This document shows positions 16,104-24,381 of a stretch of 59,026 bases of DNA, in pieces (within the stretch, counting starts at the first letter, position 1; each line of letters starts with the position of its first letter). The notes below the pieces were generated by a model. It did not search any database, was not told where the DNA came from, and saw only the letters and a program-made list of their open reading frames with translations. Origin of the DNA: Insulibacter thermoxylanivorax (GTDB lineage: Bacteria; Bacillota; Bacilli; Paenibacillales; DA-C8); NCBI RefSeq assembly GCF_015472005.1, contig NZ_BMAQ01000039.1, positions 1 through 59,026 of the forward strand, read 5' to 3'. The translations under genes and the position numbers were made by a program.

Positions 16104-17696
16104 ATGCTGATCGAAGCACAACAGATCAAGTTATATATTCAGGTCAGACTCCTGATCGATATCCCGCGATTATATATAGAGCCGGGAGCCAGGATTGGCC
16201 TCGTAGGGCGCAACGGTTCCGGCAAGACGACCCTAATCGAAACGCTGGCCGGCTTGCGCCAGCCCGATGAAGGGACGATCACCCGCCGTGCCCGATGCGA
16301 GCTCATCCCGCAATTGCACAGCCTCACCCAGGATGATCCGCGAAGCGGCGGCGAGAAGACGCAGGAAGCGATTCTGCAAGCATTGATGCAGGAACCCGAA
16401 CTATTGCTTGCGGACGAACCGACGACGAATCTCGATACCTCGCATCTCGATTGGTTGGAGAAGAGACTCAAGGACTATCAAGGCGCCTTCATCCTGATCT
16501 CCCATGATCGCACATTCCTGGATGCGCTCTGCACCTCGATCTGGGAGATTCGTGATGGGAAACTGCATACGTACAAAGGGAACTATTCCGACTTTGCAGC
16601 CCAGCGGGATCTGCAGCTGCGGCAGCAGGATCAAGCTTACGAACAATATATCCAAGAGAAAAAACGCCTCGAACTCGCCATCCGCAAAAAGAAAGATAAA
16701 GCCGCGCGTGCCACCAAAAAACCGCGCAACGTCAGCAGTTCCGAGGCGAAGATCACCGGCGCCAAGCCTTACTTCGCCAAAAAACAGAAAAAACTGCAGC
16801 AAACGGCCAAAGCCCTGGAAAGCCGCTTGGAAAAACTCGAAAAGGTCGAGAAGCGCATCGAACTGCCGCCGATCAAGATGAATATCCTGCATGGCGAAGA
16901 CCTGCCGCACGGCAATGTGATCATGCGCATCGAGCAGCTTGCAGGTTCCGTCGGCGAGCGCACGCTGTGGCAGCCGGTCAGCTTCCACATCCACAGCGGC
17001 GACAAACTCGCCATCCTTGGACCGAACGGCTGCGGCAAGACCACGTTGATCAAGACGCTGATACAACCGAATGACCGGATCTACGTCTCTCCATCTGTCC
17101 GGTTCGGCTATTTCAGCCAGAACATCGACATCCTGGATGAGCACCGGTCTATCTTGGACAATGTTCGCGACACCTCTTCTCAGGATGAAACGCTGATCCG
17201 CACGGTGCTCGCCCGTCTGCACTTCTTCCGCGAAGCCGTGTACAAACCCGTCGGCGTGCTGAGCGGCGGCGAACGGGTCAAGGTCGCCCTCGCCAAGATC
17301 TTCGTCAGCGATGTGAACGTTCTGGTGCTTGACGAGCCGACCAATTTCCTCGATATCGAGACGATCGAAGCCCTTGAACAGCTGCTTAAGGATTACGAAG
17401 GCACCGTCCTGTTCGTCTCCCACGATCGGCGCTTCGTCGAGCATCTCGCGAACCGGCTTCTACTGTTCGAAGATGGCACGCTGCGGCTCTTCGACGGCAC
17501 ATACGCGCAGTATCAGACATCTGCGCTGCAATCCCAGCCGCAGCCGGCCGAACTGGACCGCAAGCAGCAGCTGCTCCTGCTGGAGACGAAGATCTCCGAT
17601 GTGTTGAGCCGGCTTAGCCTGGAGCCATCAGAGGAGCTCGAACAGGAATTCCAACGCCTGCTCGCGGAGAAACGTCAGTTGCAGAGCGGATTTTAA
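16104..17696 (+). CDS. ABC-F ATPase of the antibiotic-resistance (Vga/VmlR/Lsa-like) type
   Basis: 530 residues with two nucleotide-binding domains and no membrane segment. NBD1 has Walker A GRNGSGKTT (35-43), an RSGGEK signature (80-85) and DEPTTNLD (104-111); it is unusually short between Walker A and signature. NBD2 has GPNGCGKTT (306-314), LSGGERVK and DEPTNFLD. A long basic coiled-coil linker (about 165-265), the ribosome-reaching arm, joins them. Such proteins bind the ribosomal E site and dislodge peptidyl-transferase or exit-tunnel antibiotics. The attenuator leader supports a drug-inducible resistance role. Confidence 0.87.
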   Translation: MLIEAQQIKLYIQVRLLIDIPRLYIEPGARIGLVGRNGSGKTTLIETLAGLRQPDEGTITRRARCELIPQLHSLTQDDPRSGGEKTQEAILQALMQEPELLLADEPTTNLDTSHLDWLEKRLKDYQGAFILISHDRTFLDALCTSIWEIRDGKLHTYKGNYSDFAAQRDLQLRQQDQAYEQYIQEKKRLELAIRKKKDKAARATKKPRNVSSSEAKITGAKPYFAKKQKKLQQTAKALESRLEKLEKVEKRIELPPIKMNILHGEDLPHGNVIMRIEQLAGSVGERTLWQPVSFHIHSGDKLAILGPNGCGKTTLIKTLIQPNDRIYVSPSVRFGYFSQNIDILDEHRSILDNVRDTSSQDETLIRTVLARLHFFREAVYKPVGVLSGGERVKVALAKIFVSDVNVLVLDEPTNFLDIETIEALEQLLKDYEGTVLFVSHDRRFVEHLANRLLLFEDGTLRLFDGTYAQYQTSALQSQPQPAELDRKQQLLLLETKISDVLSRLSLEPSEELEQEFQRLLAEKRQLQSGF

Positions 17697-17734
17697 GCAC
17701 TCAGTCCACCTTCTGGTTCGACACCCCTTATCCA

Positions 17735-17774
17735 GGATCCAAAGAAGCAAGCTGGCGCACGCTTCTTTGGATCC
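17735..17774 (+). terminator. Strong hairpin after the ABC-F gene
   Basis: GGATCCAAAGAAGC and its exact complement GCTTCTTTGGATCC form a 14-bp stem; the 12-base loop (AAGCTGGCGCAC) is again complementary to GCGCCAGCTT at 17805-17814. CTCTTTC follows. It probably serves the convergent genes on both sides. Confidence 0.65.
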
Positions 17775-17855
17775 GCCTCTTTCATAACGCGGAACAGACG
17801 CGATGCGCCAGCTTGACTCCACCTTGATTAACCATGCTTACTCCTTATATCCTGC

Positions 17856-18608
17856 TTAATCGATGATATCCCTGACTGCTTTCGCCAGATCCGTGAACTC
17901 TTTCATATGGACGATTTCACCATTCAGCACGAAGCTCGGCACAGCCCTGATCCCTGCCTGAACCCCAATATCGATATCTGCAGCCAATTTAGCCGCAATA
18001 CGATCATCGTCCAGCGACTGTATGACGCTGTCCGCATCGATGCCGTCCAAGTGGTCTTCGATAATCGCCGCGATCCATTCCGTCGTCCCCCATTCCGTGC
18101 CTTTCTCGCCTTGTCTGGCTAAGAGTGCTTTTTTGTAAGCAAAAAAATACTCCGATCCCTGTTCTGCAATCACCTCTCCCGCCGCTGCCAACGTAAACGA
18201 ATCATCCGCCAAGAACGGGAAGTTGACGAAGTAATACTTCGCTTTGCCCGTCTCCACAAACTCCTCTACGAATTCATCCATATACTCATTCGACCAAATC
18301 GCACAATACGGGCATTTAAAATCCGAAAACTCGATGACGGTAACAGGCGCATCCTCATCCCCTATAAAGGGCTGTTCACTAAGACGAAAAGGATCCCCGG
18401 CCTCATCTTCGCTTTCTGTACCTGATGGATTAGCTGTATTGCTTGTGTTGTCTGTAAGGGCTCCATTGTCAGCATGGTCTGTGTTCCCCGCATGGCTTGA
18501 ATTGTCTGCATGGTTCTGATGCCCAAGGTCGTTCGCATGTGTCCCGCCGGCGCATCCCGCCAGGATGATCAACATCCCCAATACGCATGCTATGACTCGT
18601 TTCTCCAT
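17856..18608 (-). CDS. DsbA-family thiol oxidoreductase lipoprotein (BdbD-like)
   Basis: 250 residues from the ATG at 18608 (GGAGGAGGGG upstream). A signal peptide ends in the lipobox LAGC (Cys19), so it should be lipid-anchored outside the membrane. A His/Asn/Asp-rich linker (about 25-65) is followed by a thioredoxin fold with the CPYC active site (Cys99, Cys102), the inserted helical domain and the cis-Pro motif VPSF. It would oxidise or isomerise disulfides in exported proteins. No BdbC-like partner is adjacent. The His-rich linker might also bind metals. Confidence 0.87.
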   Translation of the reverse strand: MEKRVIACVLGMLIILAGCAGGTHANDLGHQNHADNSSHAGNTDHADNGALTDNTSNTANPSGTESEDEAGDPFRLSEQPFIGDEDAPVTVIEFSDFKCPYCAIWSNEYMDEFVEEFVETGKAKYYFVNFPFLADDSFTLAAAGEVIAEQGSEYFFAYKKALLARQGEKGTEWGTTEWIAAIIEDHLDGIDADSVIQSLDDDRIAAKLAADIDIGVQAGIRAVPSFVLNGEIVHMKEFTDLAKAVRDIID

Positions 18609-18797
18609 ATGCAACCCCTCCTCCCCCATCATTATAGTGATCCGCCATAGAACCACCGTGATCAAAATTACTTAACTTGCCACTTTGTCCAAATAATTTA
18701 TTATTTGTAGAAAACAACTCCCGCAGCGAACCGCTTCTCTTCCCAGCGATAAGACCCCCGGTGCTGTAAGATCCGTATTAACATCGCAGCATCCAGT

Positions 18798-18822
18798 AAA
18801 AAACCATCCCTGGCGGGATGGT
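18798..18822 (-). terminator. Intrinsic terminator of uppP
   Basis: ACCATCCC pairs with GGGATGGT around GCCA, followed on the minus strand by TTTTTT. Confidence 0.85.
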
Positions 18823-18858
18823 GATGAACAATCTCTTGCCTGCCGAATCGATCCTCCA

Positions 18859-19722
18859 TCAGAAATACAAGAAGATGAAAATGACGGCGACCAACACGAT
18901 GCGATAAATCGCAAAGGGAATCAACTTAATCCGGTTGATCAGCTTCAGGAAGAAGCGGATGGACAACAGGGCGAAGACAAAGGCGCTGATAAACCCAACG
19001 ATAAAAAATGGCAGCGCGTCCATGCTGAAATACTGCCAATTCTTCACCAGGGACAAGAAACTGGCGCCCGCCATGATCGGCACCGCCATGATGAAAGTAA
19101 AATCCGATGCTGAGCGGTGGCTCATGCCGAACAGGACACCGCCGGAGATCGTCGCGCCCGAGCGGGAGAAGCCCGGCCACAGGGATAAGCATTGGACAAG
19201 TCCGACGATGAGCGCTTGCTTATACGTCATCTGATCCACCGATTCAATCTTCGGCTGCTGCGGACGGAAGAGATCAGAAGCGATCATGAATACCGCTCCG
19301 GCCAACAAACCGATGAGAACCGTCTCCGTCGTGAACAGGTATTCATCGATATAATCTTCAAAAAGTACACCCAACACGCCAGCCGGCAAGAGACCGACGA
19401 TCACATGGGTTAACTTCAGCCTGCCTTGACTGCTCTGAGATCCATCACTTTGAACATGAACTCCGGCGCTGCTCTTAAACAACCGATTCAAACCTAAGAG
19501 ATCGATGAACCGTCTCCAGAACACGACGACGACTGCCAGGATGGACCCCAACTGGATGACGACCTTGAACGTATTGGCTGGGTATTTGCCCAGAAACTCC
19601 TCTGATTTCAGCCACATATCATCGACGAGGATCATATGACCTGTGGATGACACCGGAGCAAATTCCGTCATCCCTTCAACAAATCCCAGAATCACTGCTT
19701 TGATCAATTCAATAAAGTTCAT
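18859..19722 (-). CDS. uppP: Undecaprenyl-diphosphatase (BacA/UppP)
   Basis: 287 residues with about eight membrane helices. The two signature regions are present: GFVEGMTEFAPVSSTGH near residues 14-30 and GFSRSGATIS near 183-193. The enzyme dephosphorylates C55-PP to recycle the lipid carrier for peptidoglycan and teichoic acid synthesis; extra copies give bacitracin resistance. It is a single gene with its own terminator. Confidence 0.95.
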   Translation of the reverse strand: MNFIELIKAVILGFVEGMTEFAPVSSTGHMILVDDMWLKSEEFLGKYPANTFKVVIQLGSILAVVVVFWRRFIDLLGLNRLFKSSAGVHVQSDGSQSSQGRLKLTHVIVGLLPAGVLGVLFEDYIDEYLFTTETVLIGLLAGAVFMIASDLFRPQQPKIESVDQMTYKQALIVGLVQCLSLWPGFSRSGATISGGVLFGMSHRSASDFTFIMAVPIMAGASFLSLVKNWQYFSMDALPFFIVGFISAFVFALLSIRFFLKLINRIKLIPFAIYRIVLVAVIFIFLYF

Positions 19723-20040
19723 GGTTTCCGACTCCTAACTCCTGATATTGATACCTCTATATTCGCTTTATTCACCTTGGTTCGAATATATCCCTGGATT
19801 TTGTCCGATTCATGAACATATTCCGCAAAAATCCCTCTCTAATATATCATAAATTTCTAGTAAAAGTTTTCCTAATCAATCAAATTCCCTTCTGAAATTT
19901 CTCCCAGATTCAAACCTAGGTTCACAGCAAAAAGAGACGGATCGCCATCCGTCTCTGATACATCACTAACCTATCTTGCCGTCAACTGTTCCCCAAACTC
20001 CGACTAAACAAACGCCAACTGAGCGCTGATGGCTCTGCCG
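19723..20040. other. AT-rich gap between uppP and the sugar ABC operon
   Basis: No gene is seen. The region holds the uppP promoter area and, at its left side in transcript sense, the terminator of the sugar ABC operon (19933-19956). Confidence 0.6.
19933..19956 (-). terminator. Intrinsic terminator of the sugar ABC operon
   Basis: AGAGACGGAT pairs perfectly with ATCCGTCTCT around a four-base loop, followed on the minus strand by TTTTT. Confidence 0.88.
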
Positions 20041-20961
20041 TCATCCTTTAATCGAGCCGGCCGCAATCCCTTCGACGATGCGGTCGCTGAGGAAGAGATA
20101 GGCGACGAGCACGGGCAGTACGCTGATCATCAGCGTCGCGCCGATCGCACCCCAGTCCGTCATATACTGTCCGATGAAGTTCTGGACACCAACGGTAAGG
20201 GTCTTGAGCTCGTTCGTGCTGATGAAGGTGTTAACGAAGATGAACTCATTCCAGTTATAGATCATATTGATAATTGCCGTCGTCATCAGCACCGAGGTCG
20301 TCATCGGCAGGATGATGCGGAAGAACATGCGATTCACTGAGCAGCCATCGATGACCGCCGCTTCCTCGATCTCCCTCGGCAGCGCATAATAGAATCCAAG
20401 CAGGATCATGATCGTCACCGGCATATTGAAAGCAATATAAGAGATGATCAACGATAGATGACGATCGATCAGCCCCGCCTGGTTGTACATGCTGAACAGC
20501 GGGATCAGCGTCGAATGCACCGGGATCATCATCGCCACCATGAACAAGCCCAGGACGAAGGAACTTCCCCGCCAGCGCATTCTGGTGATCGCATAGGTAA
20601 CCAGACTTCCCAAGATCAGCGTGGCGACCGTTGCGCTGACGGTGACGATCACACTGTTCATAAAGTACACATCGATCTTCCCAACATTCCATACCTTGAC
20701 GTAGTTCTCCCAACGCGGATTCGTCGGCAAGGCCAGCGGCGGCAGGTGGAAAACCTCATGATTGCTCTTTAATGAGAAGAAGAACAGCCACACCAAGGGG
20801 AAGATCTGAAAAGCCGCTGCCAGGATCAAGATCAGATATAAACATAGATACCCGATCCGGTCCAAGATATTCTTCTTATCACCTTCCTGCTGCGGCCGCA
20901 GCCTCCCTTGCTGTACAGTCCCTTCGGCGGATACCATCGTCTGCAGCATAGCCTTAAGCAT
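20041..20961 (-). CDS. Carbohydrate ABC transporter permease (MalG/AraQ-like, CUT1)
   Basis: About 306 residues with six membrane helices and a cytosolic N-terminal extension of about 30 residues. The permease EAA loop is visible as EIEEAAVIDGCSVNRMFFRI. It forms the inner-membrane channel with the upstream permease. I chose ATG 20961 (GGAG ten bases upstream), though TTG 20967 is possible. It overlaps the preceding gene. No ATPase gene is in the operon, so a shared MsmX-like ATPase probably serves it. Confidence 0.88.
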   Translation of the reverse strand: MLKAMLQTMVSAEGTVQQGRLRPQQEGDKKNILDRIGYLCLYLILILAAAFQIFPLVWLFFFSLKSNHEVFHLPPLALPTNPRWENYVKVWNVGKIDVYFMNSVIVTVSATVATLILGSLVTYAITRMRWRGSSFVLGLFMVAMMIPVHSTLIPLFSMYNQAGLIDRHLSLIISYIAFNMPVTIMILLGFYYALPREIEEAAVIDGCSVNRMFFRIILPMTTSVLMTTAIINMIYNWNEFIFVNTFISTNELKTLTVGVQNFIGQYMTDWGAIGATLMISVLPVLVAYLFLSDRIVEGIAAGSIKG

Positions 20962-21835
20962 ATTCAATCTTCTCCTTCGTCGCCGTTAATTTCCGAATGA
21001 TGAAAGTCGCGACCAGGCTGATCACCAGCAAGAAGAAGCCTACAGCGCTGGCATATCCGAAGTCATAGATATTAAAGGCGATGCGATACATATAAGAAGC
21101 CATCACTTCACTGGCACCGTTCGGTCCCCCGCCCGTCATGATATAGATCAGATCAAAATATTTGAGCGAACCGATCACCGCTAGAACGATCGTCACCTTG
21201 AACACTTCCATGACCAGCGGCAGTTTGATCTTCCATGCGATCTGCAAAGCATTCGCGCCGTCGATCCGCGCCGCTTCAATCAAGGTCTCCGGAATATTCT
21301 TAAGGGCAGCATAGTAGATCAGAATATAAAAGCCCGCATACTGCCACAGAATCGGAATGAAGATGGCATAGAGCACGATGGAACTGTCAGAGAGCCATGC
21401 AGGCGGATTGGGGACCCCCAGCGAGACGAGTAAGCTGTTCAGGATCCCGTTCGTGGGATGATAGACTTTCAACCACAGCTGTGCGATTGCAACAGAGGAC
21501 AGCAGCATCGGGATGAGATAGATCTTGCGGAACGTGTTGGCCCCCTTGATGCGCGATGCCAATACCATCGCCACGATCATATAGAGGATCAGACTCAGAG
21601 TGGAAAACACCGCGAGCAAGAAGGAATGCAAGGCACTGTCCCAGAACTTCCCGTCTTGGATCAGTGTCTTGTACTGTTCCAGGCCGATGAACTTCATCGC
21701 GCCGATGCCGTTCCATTCATGCAGCCCAAAGTATCCCGTCAAGATGATCGGAATGTAGACAACAACGAGAATTAACAGCAGCGCAGGCAGCACATAGGCT
21801 GCGATCACCCATTTGTTGGACATGACTCGATCCAT
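20954..21835 (-). CDS. Carbohydrate ABC transporter permease (MalF/UgpA-like, CUT1)
   Basis: 293 residues, six membrane helices, with the EAA motif ETLIEAARIDGANALQIAWK near 200. It pairs with the MalG-like permease that overlaps its 3' end. A stem-loop separates it from the upstream solute-binding protein gene. The sugar is not identifiable; yesMN-type control suggests a plant cell-wall oligosaccharide, but this is a guess. Confidence 0.88.
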   Translation of the reverse strand: MDRVMSNKWVIAAYVLPALLLILVVVYIPIILTGYFGLHEWNGIGAMKFIGLEQYKTLIQDGKFWDSALHSFLLAVFSTLSLILYMIVAMVLASRIKGANTFRKIYLIPMLLSSVAIAQLWLKVYHPTNGILNSLLVSLGVPNPPAWLSDSSIVLYAIFIPILWQYAGFYILIYYAALKNIPETLIEAARIDGANALQIAWKIKLPLVMEVFKVTIVLAVIGSLKYFDLIYIMTGGGPNGASEVMASYMYRIAFNIYDFGYASAVGFFLLVISLVATFIIRKLTATKEKIEYA

Positions 21836-21884
21836 TTCGCTTCTACAACCCCTTCTCTCAAGTACGTGGAGCCATGAAGGATGA

Positions 21885-21918
21885 GAGGCCTATCCGAGAC
21901 AGACACCGGATAAGCCTC
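21885..21918 (-). terminator. Intercistronic stem-loop between binding protein and permease genes
   Basis: GAGGCTTATCCG pairs with CGGATAGGCCTC (one G-T pair). There is no T-run, so it is more likely an mRNA-stabilising or partial-termination element that raises binding-protein over permease expression. Confidence 0.6.
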
Positions 21919-21980
21919 ACTTCTAGAACTTATGAGGAGACTGTATCAATTAACCTGGGCGTGAATAACCTTAACCAGCT

Positions 21981-23357
21981 TTATTCTTCCGGAACTTCTT
22001 CAATCTGTACAGCTTCATCATGCGCTGCGGAGAATTCTTCCGGGGTGACGGCCTTGCCGAACAGCGCCTGAATCTGGGTCAGGTGCACTTCTGCTGCTGC
22101 CGGATCCATCTGTACGTCTGCGAACAGCGTGATGCTGCTGGCATTGTTCATCTCATTGAACAGATCAAGATACAGCTGCGGCAGATCGAGGGAAGAAGTA
22201 TCGACTTTCGTCGCCGGGATGACACCTGCGCCGGTTACCGATTGTTCGCCCCACTTCTCGATGAAGAACTGCACGAACTTCTTCGCCTCTTCCTTGACCG
22301 GCGAGTTCTCCGCTACGAACAGACCAACACCCGGTCCGCCGACCCAGCTGTCAATATCCCCTTTTCCGCCTTCAACCACAGGGAACTTGAAGAAACCGAC
22401 GCTGTCGCGGAACTCCTGAGGAATATCCGTATTGGTCGTGAAGTTCGGCAGATCCCAAGATCCCATCAGATACATCGCTGCCGTGCTGTTCAAGAACTCA
22501 GACTTCGCTTCCTCATTGGACAGTCCGTTGAAGCCTCTGACGAAGGCCTCGCTGTCAACCAGCGCTTGCACTTCGCGGGCTGCTTGCAGCAACCCTTCAT
22601 CCATGAAGGAAGCCTCGCCCAAGATCGCCTTCGCCAAGGTTTCTTGGCCGGCATAACGGTCAGCCAGATACATGTACCAAAGAGAACCCGTCCAGCGATC
22701 CTTGTTGCCGAGCGCGATCGGAGCGATGCCATTGCTCGTTAACGTCTCGACGATTTGCTTAAATTCCGCATAAGTCTTAGGTACTTCCAGTTCATATTGT
22801 TCGAAGATCGCCTTGTTGTAATAGATCGGAGCAATATTGAACTCCAAAGGCAGAGCATATGTCTTCCCGTCGATAGCGTACGCTTCCGTCGTACCAGCTA
22901 CGAACTTGTCTCTCAGCCCGCTGTCGAGCAGATCATCCAGCGGCGTGAAGAGCTCACCTTCTACGTAAGGCGCCAGGAAGCCCGCAGCCCAAGTAACTCC
23001 AACATCCGGCAGTTCATTGGATGTGGACAGAATCTTGAGCTTGTTCTTATACTGCTCGTTCTCCAGAACGTCCGGTTTGATCGTCACATGAGGATTCAGA
23101 CTCTCGTATTCTGAGATGATCTGATTAACGATGCGGTTCTGTCCCGCTGAGATGCCTTCCGGCCACAGATGCATGAACGTAATCGTCACTTCTTCCGGCT
23201 GCGAGCCCCCTTCGTTGTTCACGGGCGCAGGTCCGGGATCATTGCCTCCATTTCCATCAGCAGCCGTGTTGTTTTTGCCGCCGGCGCATCCAACTGCTAC
23301 AAGCAGCATGAGACATAACGACAGCAAGAGTATGAGTGTTCTCCTCTTCTTGTACAC
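21981..23357 (-). CDS. Extracellular sugar-binding lipoprotein of the ABC transporter
   Basis: 458 residues from a GTG after AAGGGGG. The signal peptide ends in VAVGC (Cys24), so it is a lipoprotein. A short acidic/Asn linker is followed by a cluster 1 solute-binding fold (EVTITFMHLWPEG, then the sugar-binding body with many surface aromatic residues). It captures an oligosaccharide and delivers it to the two downstream permeases. The yesMN system lies immediately upstream on the same strand and probably controls it. Confidence 0.9.
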   Translation of the reverse strand: MYKKRRTLILLLSLCLMLLVAVGCAGGKNNTAADGNGGNDPGPAPVNNEGGSQPEEVTITFMHLWPEGISAGQNRIVNQIISEYESLNPHVTIKPDVLENEQYKNKLKILSTSNELPDVGVTWAAGFLAPYVEGELFTPLDDLLDSGLRDKFVAGTTEAYAIDGKTYALPLEFNIAPIYYNKAIFEQYELEVPKTYAEFKQIVETLTSNGIAPIALGNKDRWTGSLWYMYLADRYAGQETLAKAILGEASFMDEGLLQAAREVQALVDSEAFVRGFNGLSNEEAKSEFLNSTAAMYLMGSWDLPNFTTNTDIPQEFRDSVGFFKFPVVEGGKGDIDSWVGGPGVGLFVAENSPVKEEAKKFVQFFIEKWGEQSVTGAGVIPATKVDTSSLDLPQLYLDLFNEMNNASSITLFADVQMDPAAAEVHLTQIQALFGKAVTPEEFSAAHDEAVQIEEVPEE

Positions 23358-23586
23358 GCTTACATCCCCCTTATGATACTTGTGAATCCCGAGAGATCGG
23401 GATCATATTCATCATATCAGCGTGCCGGCGGCGCTATAAGGTAACGGAGATTAGGATTCATACCACTTTTTTTGGATTTTAGCCCGAGTATTCTGCCCCT
23501 GGGCTGCAACATGTTGGATGCTGCCCTTCGTATTGCCCCATTCTTAGTGCTTCATTGAGTATATCTCATTACAATCCAACAACTTC

Positions 23587-24381
23587 TCATTCGATATGGC
23601 TGTCGATTTGAGCCAATTGCTTCCGATATTGGCCTGGACTGATCCCTTCCAATGAACGGAACACTTTCACGAAATATTTGTCCGTCTGGTACCCCGTCGC
23701 ATCGGCAATCTCCTGAATCGTCATCTGCGTGCTGGAGAGCAGTTCCTTCGCCCGCTGCACCCGCCTGCGCATGAGATACTCCGAGAAGGTCAGACCCGTC
23801 TGCTCCTTGAATAACGCACTGAGGTAGCTTGCATTCATATGCAGATGTTCTGCGAGATCCTTCAAATGCAGCGGCTCATGCAGATGCTCTTCCACATAAC
23901 GAACCACTTCCTGTACCGCAGGGTTATAGGTTTGCTCGTCAACCGCAGTCTCCATCAATTTGCGATCAATGAGCCGGTCCATCAGCTCGATCCGCGATCT
24001 CTCCGCATCTTCTTCCAATGCTTCGTCCACCGCCTGAAGCAATTTCTCCTTGTCCAGAGGTTTCAGCAAATACTCGATCACGCCAAACTTAAGTGCCTTC
24101 TGTGCATACTCAAACTCCGCATAACCGGAGATCAGGATGACGACGGGCGGATGCGGCATGTGAACAGCTTCCTCGATCAGATCAAGGCCGCTGATTCTCG
24201 GCATGCGGATGTCAGTGATCAGCACGTTGATCTGCAGCCCTTCTTCCTGCAGCCAGCGGCGGGCTTCCATGGCATGGGCCGCGGTCAAGATGCGATGGCG
24301 TCCGGCCGACCAAGCTTCCAGCACCCGCCGCACACCCTCCCTCGTCCTCGGTTCATCATCCACGATCAGAATCGTCCTCAT
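23587..24381 (-). CDS. YesN-type response regulator with AraC DNA-binding domain
   Basis: 264 residues from ATG 24381 (GGAGGGGG upstream). The receiver has the acidic pair in VDDEP, phospho-Asp in LITDIRMP and Lys in YLLKPLD; a C-terminal AraC domain with two HTHs ends in EGISPGQYRK. It overlaps the end of the kinase gene by 26 bases. The pair probably senses a sugar and activates the downstream binding-protein/permease genes. Confidence 0.92.
   Translation of the reverse strand: MRTILIVDDEPRTREGVRRVLEAWSAGRHRILTAAHAMEARRWLQEEGLQINVLITDIRMPRISGLDLIEEAVHMPHPPVVILISGYAEFEYAQKALKFGVIEYLLKPLDKEKLLQAVDEALEEDAERSRIELMDRLIDRKLMETAVDEQTYNPAVQEVVRYVEEHLHEPLHLKDLAEHLHMNASYLSALFKEQTGLTFSEYLMRRRVQRAKELLSSTQMTIQEIADATGYQTDKYFVKVFRSLEGISPGQYRKQLAQIDSHIE

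Noticed and set aside
16401-17444. 347-codon minus-strand frame opposite the ABC-F gene
   Set aside because: Asp/Arg/Gln-rich mirror of a GC-rich coding region; no SD or domain.
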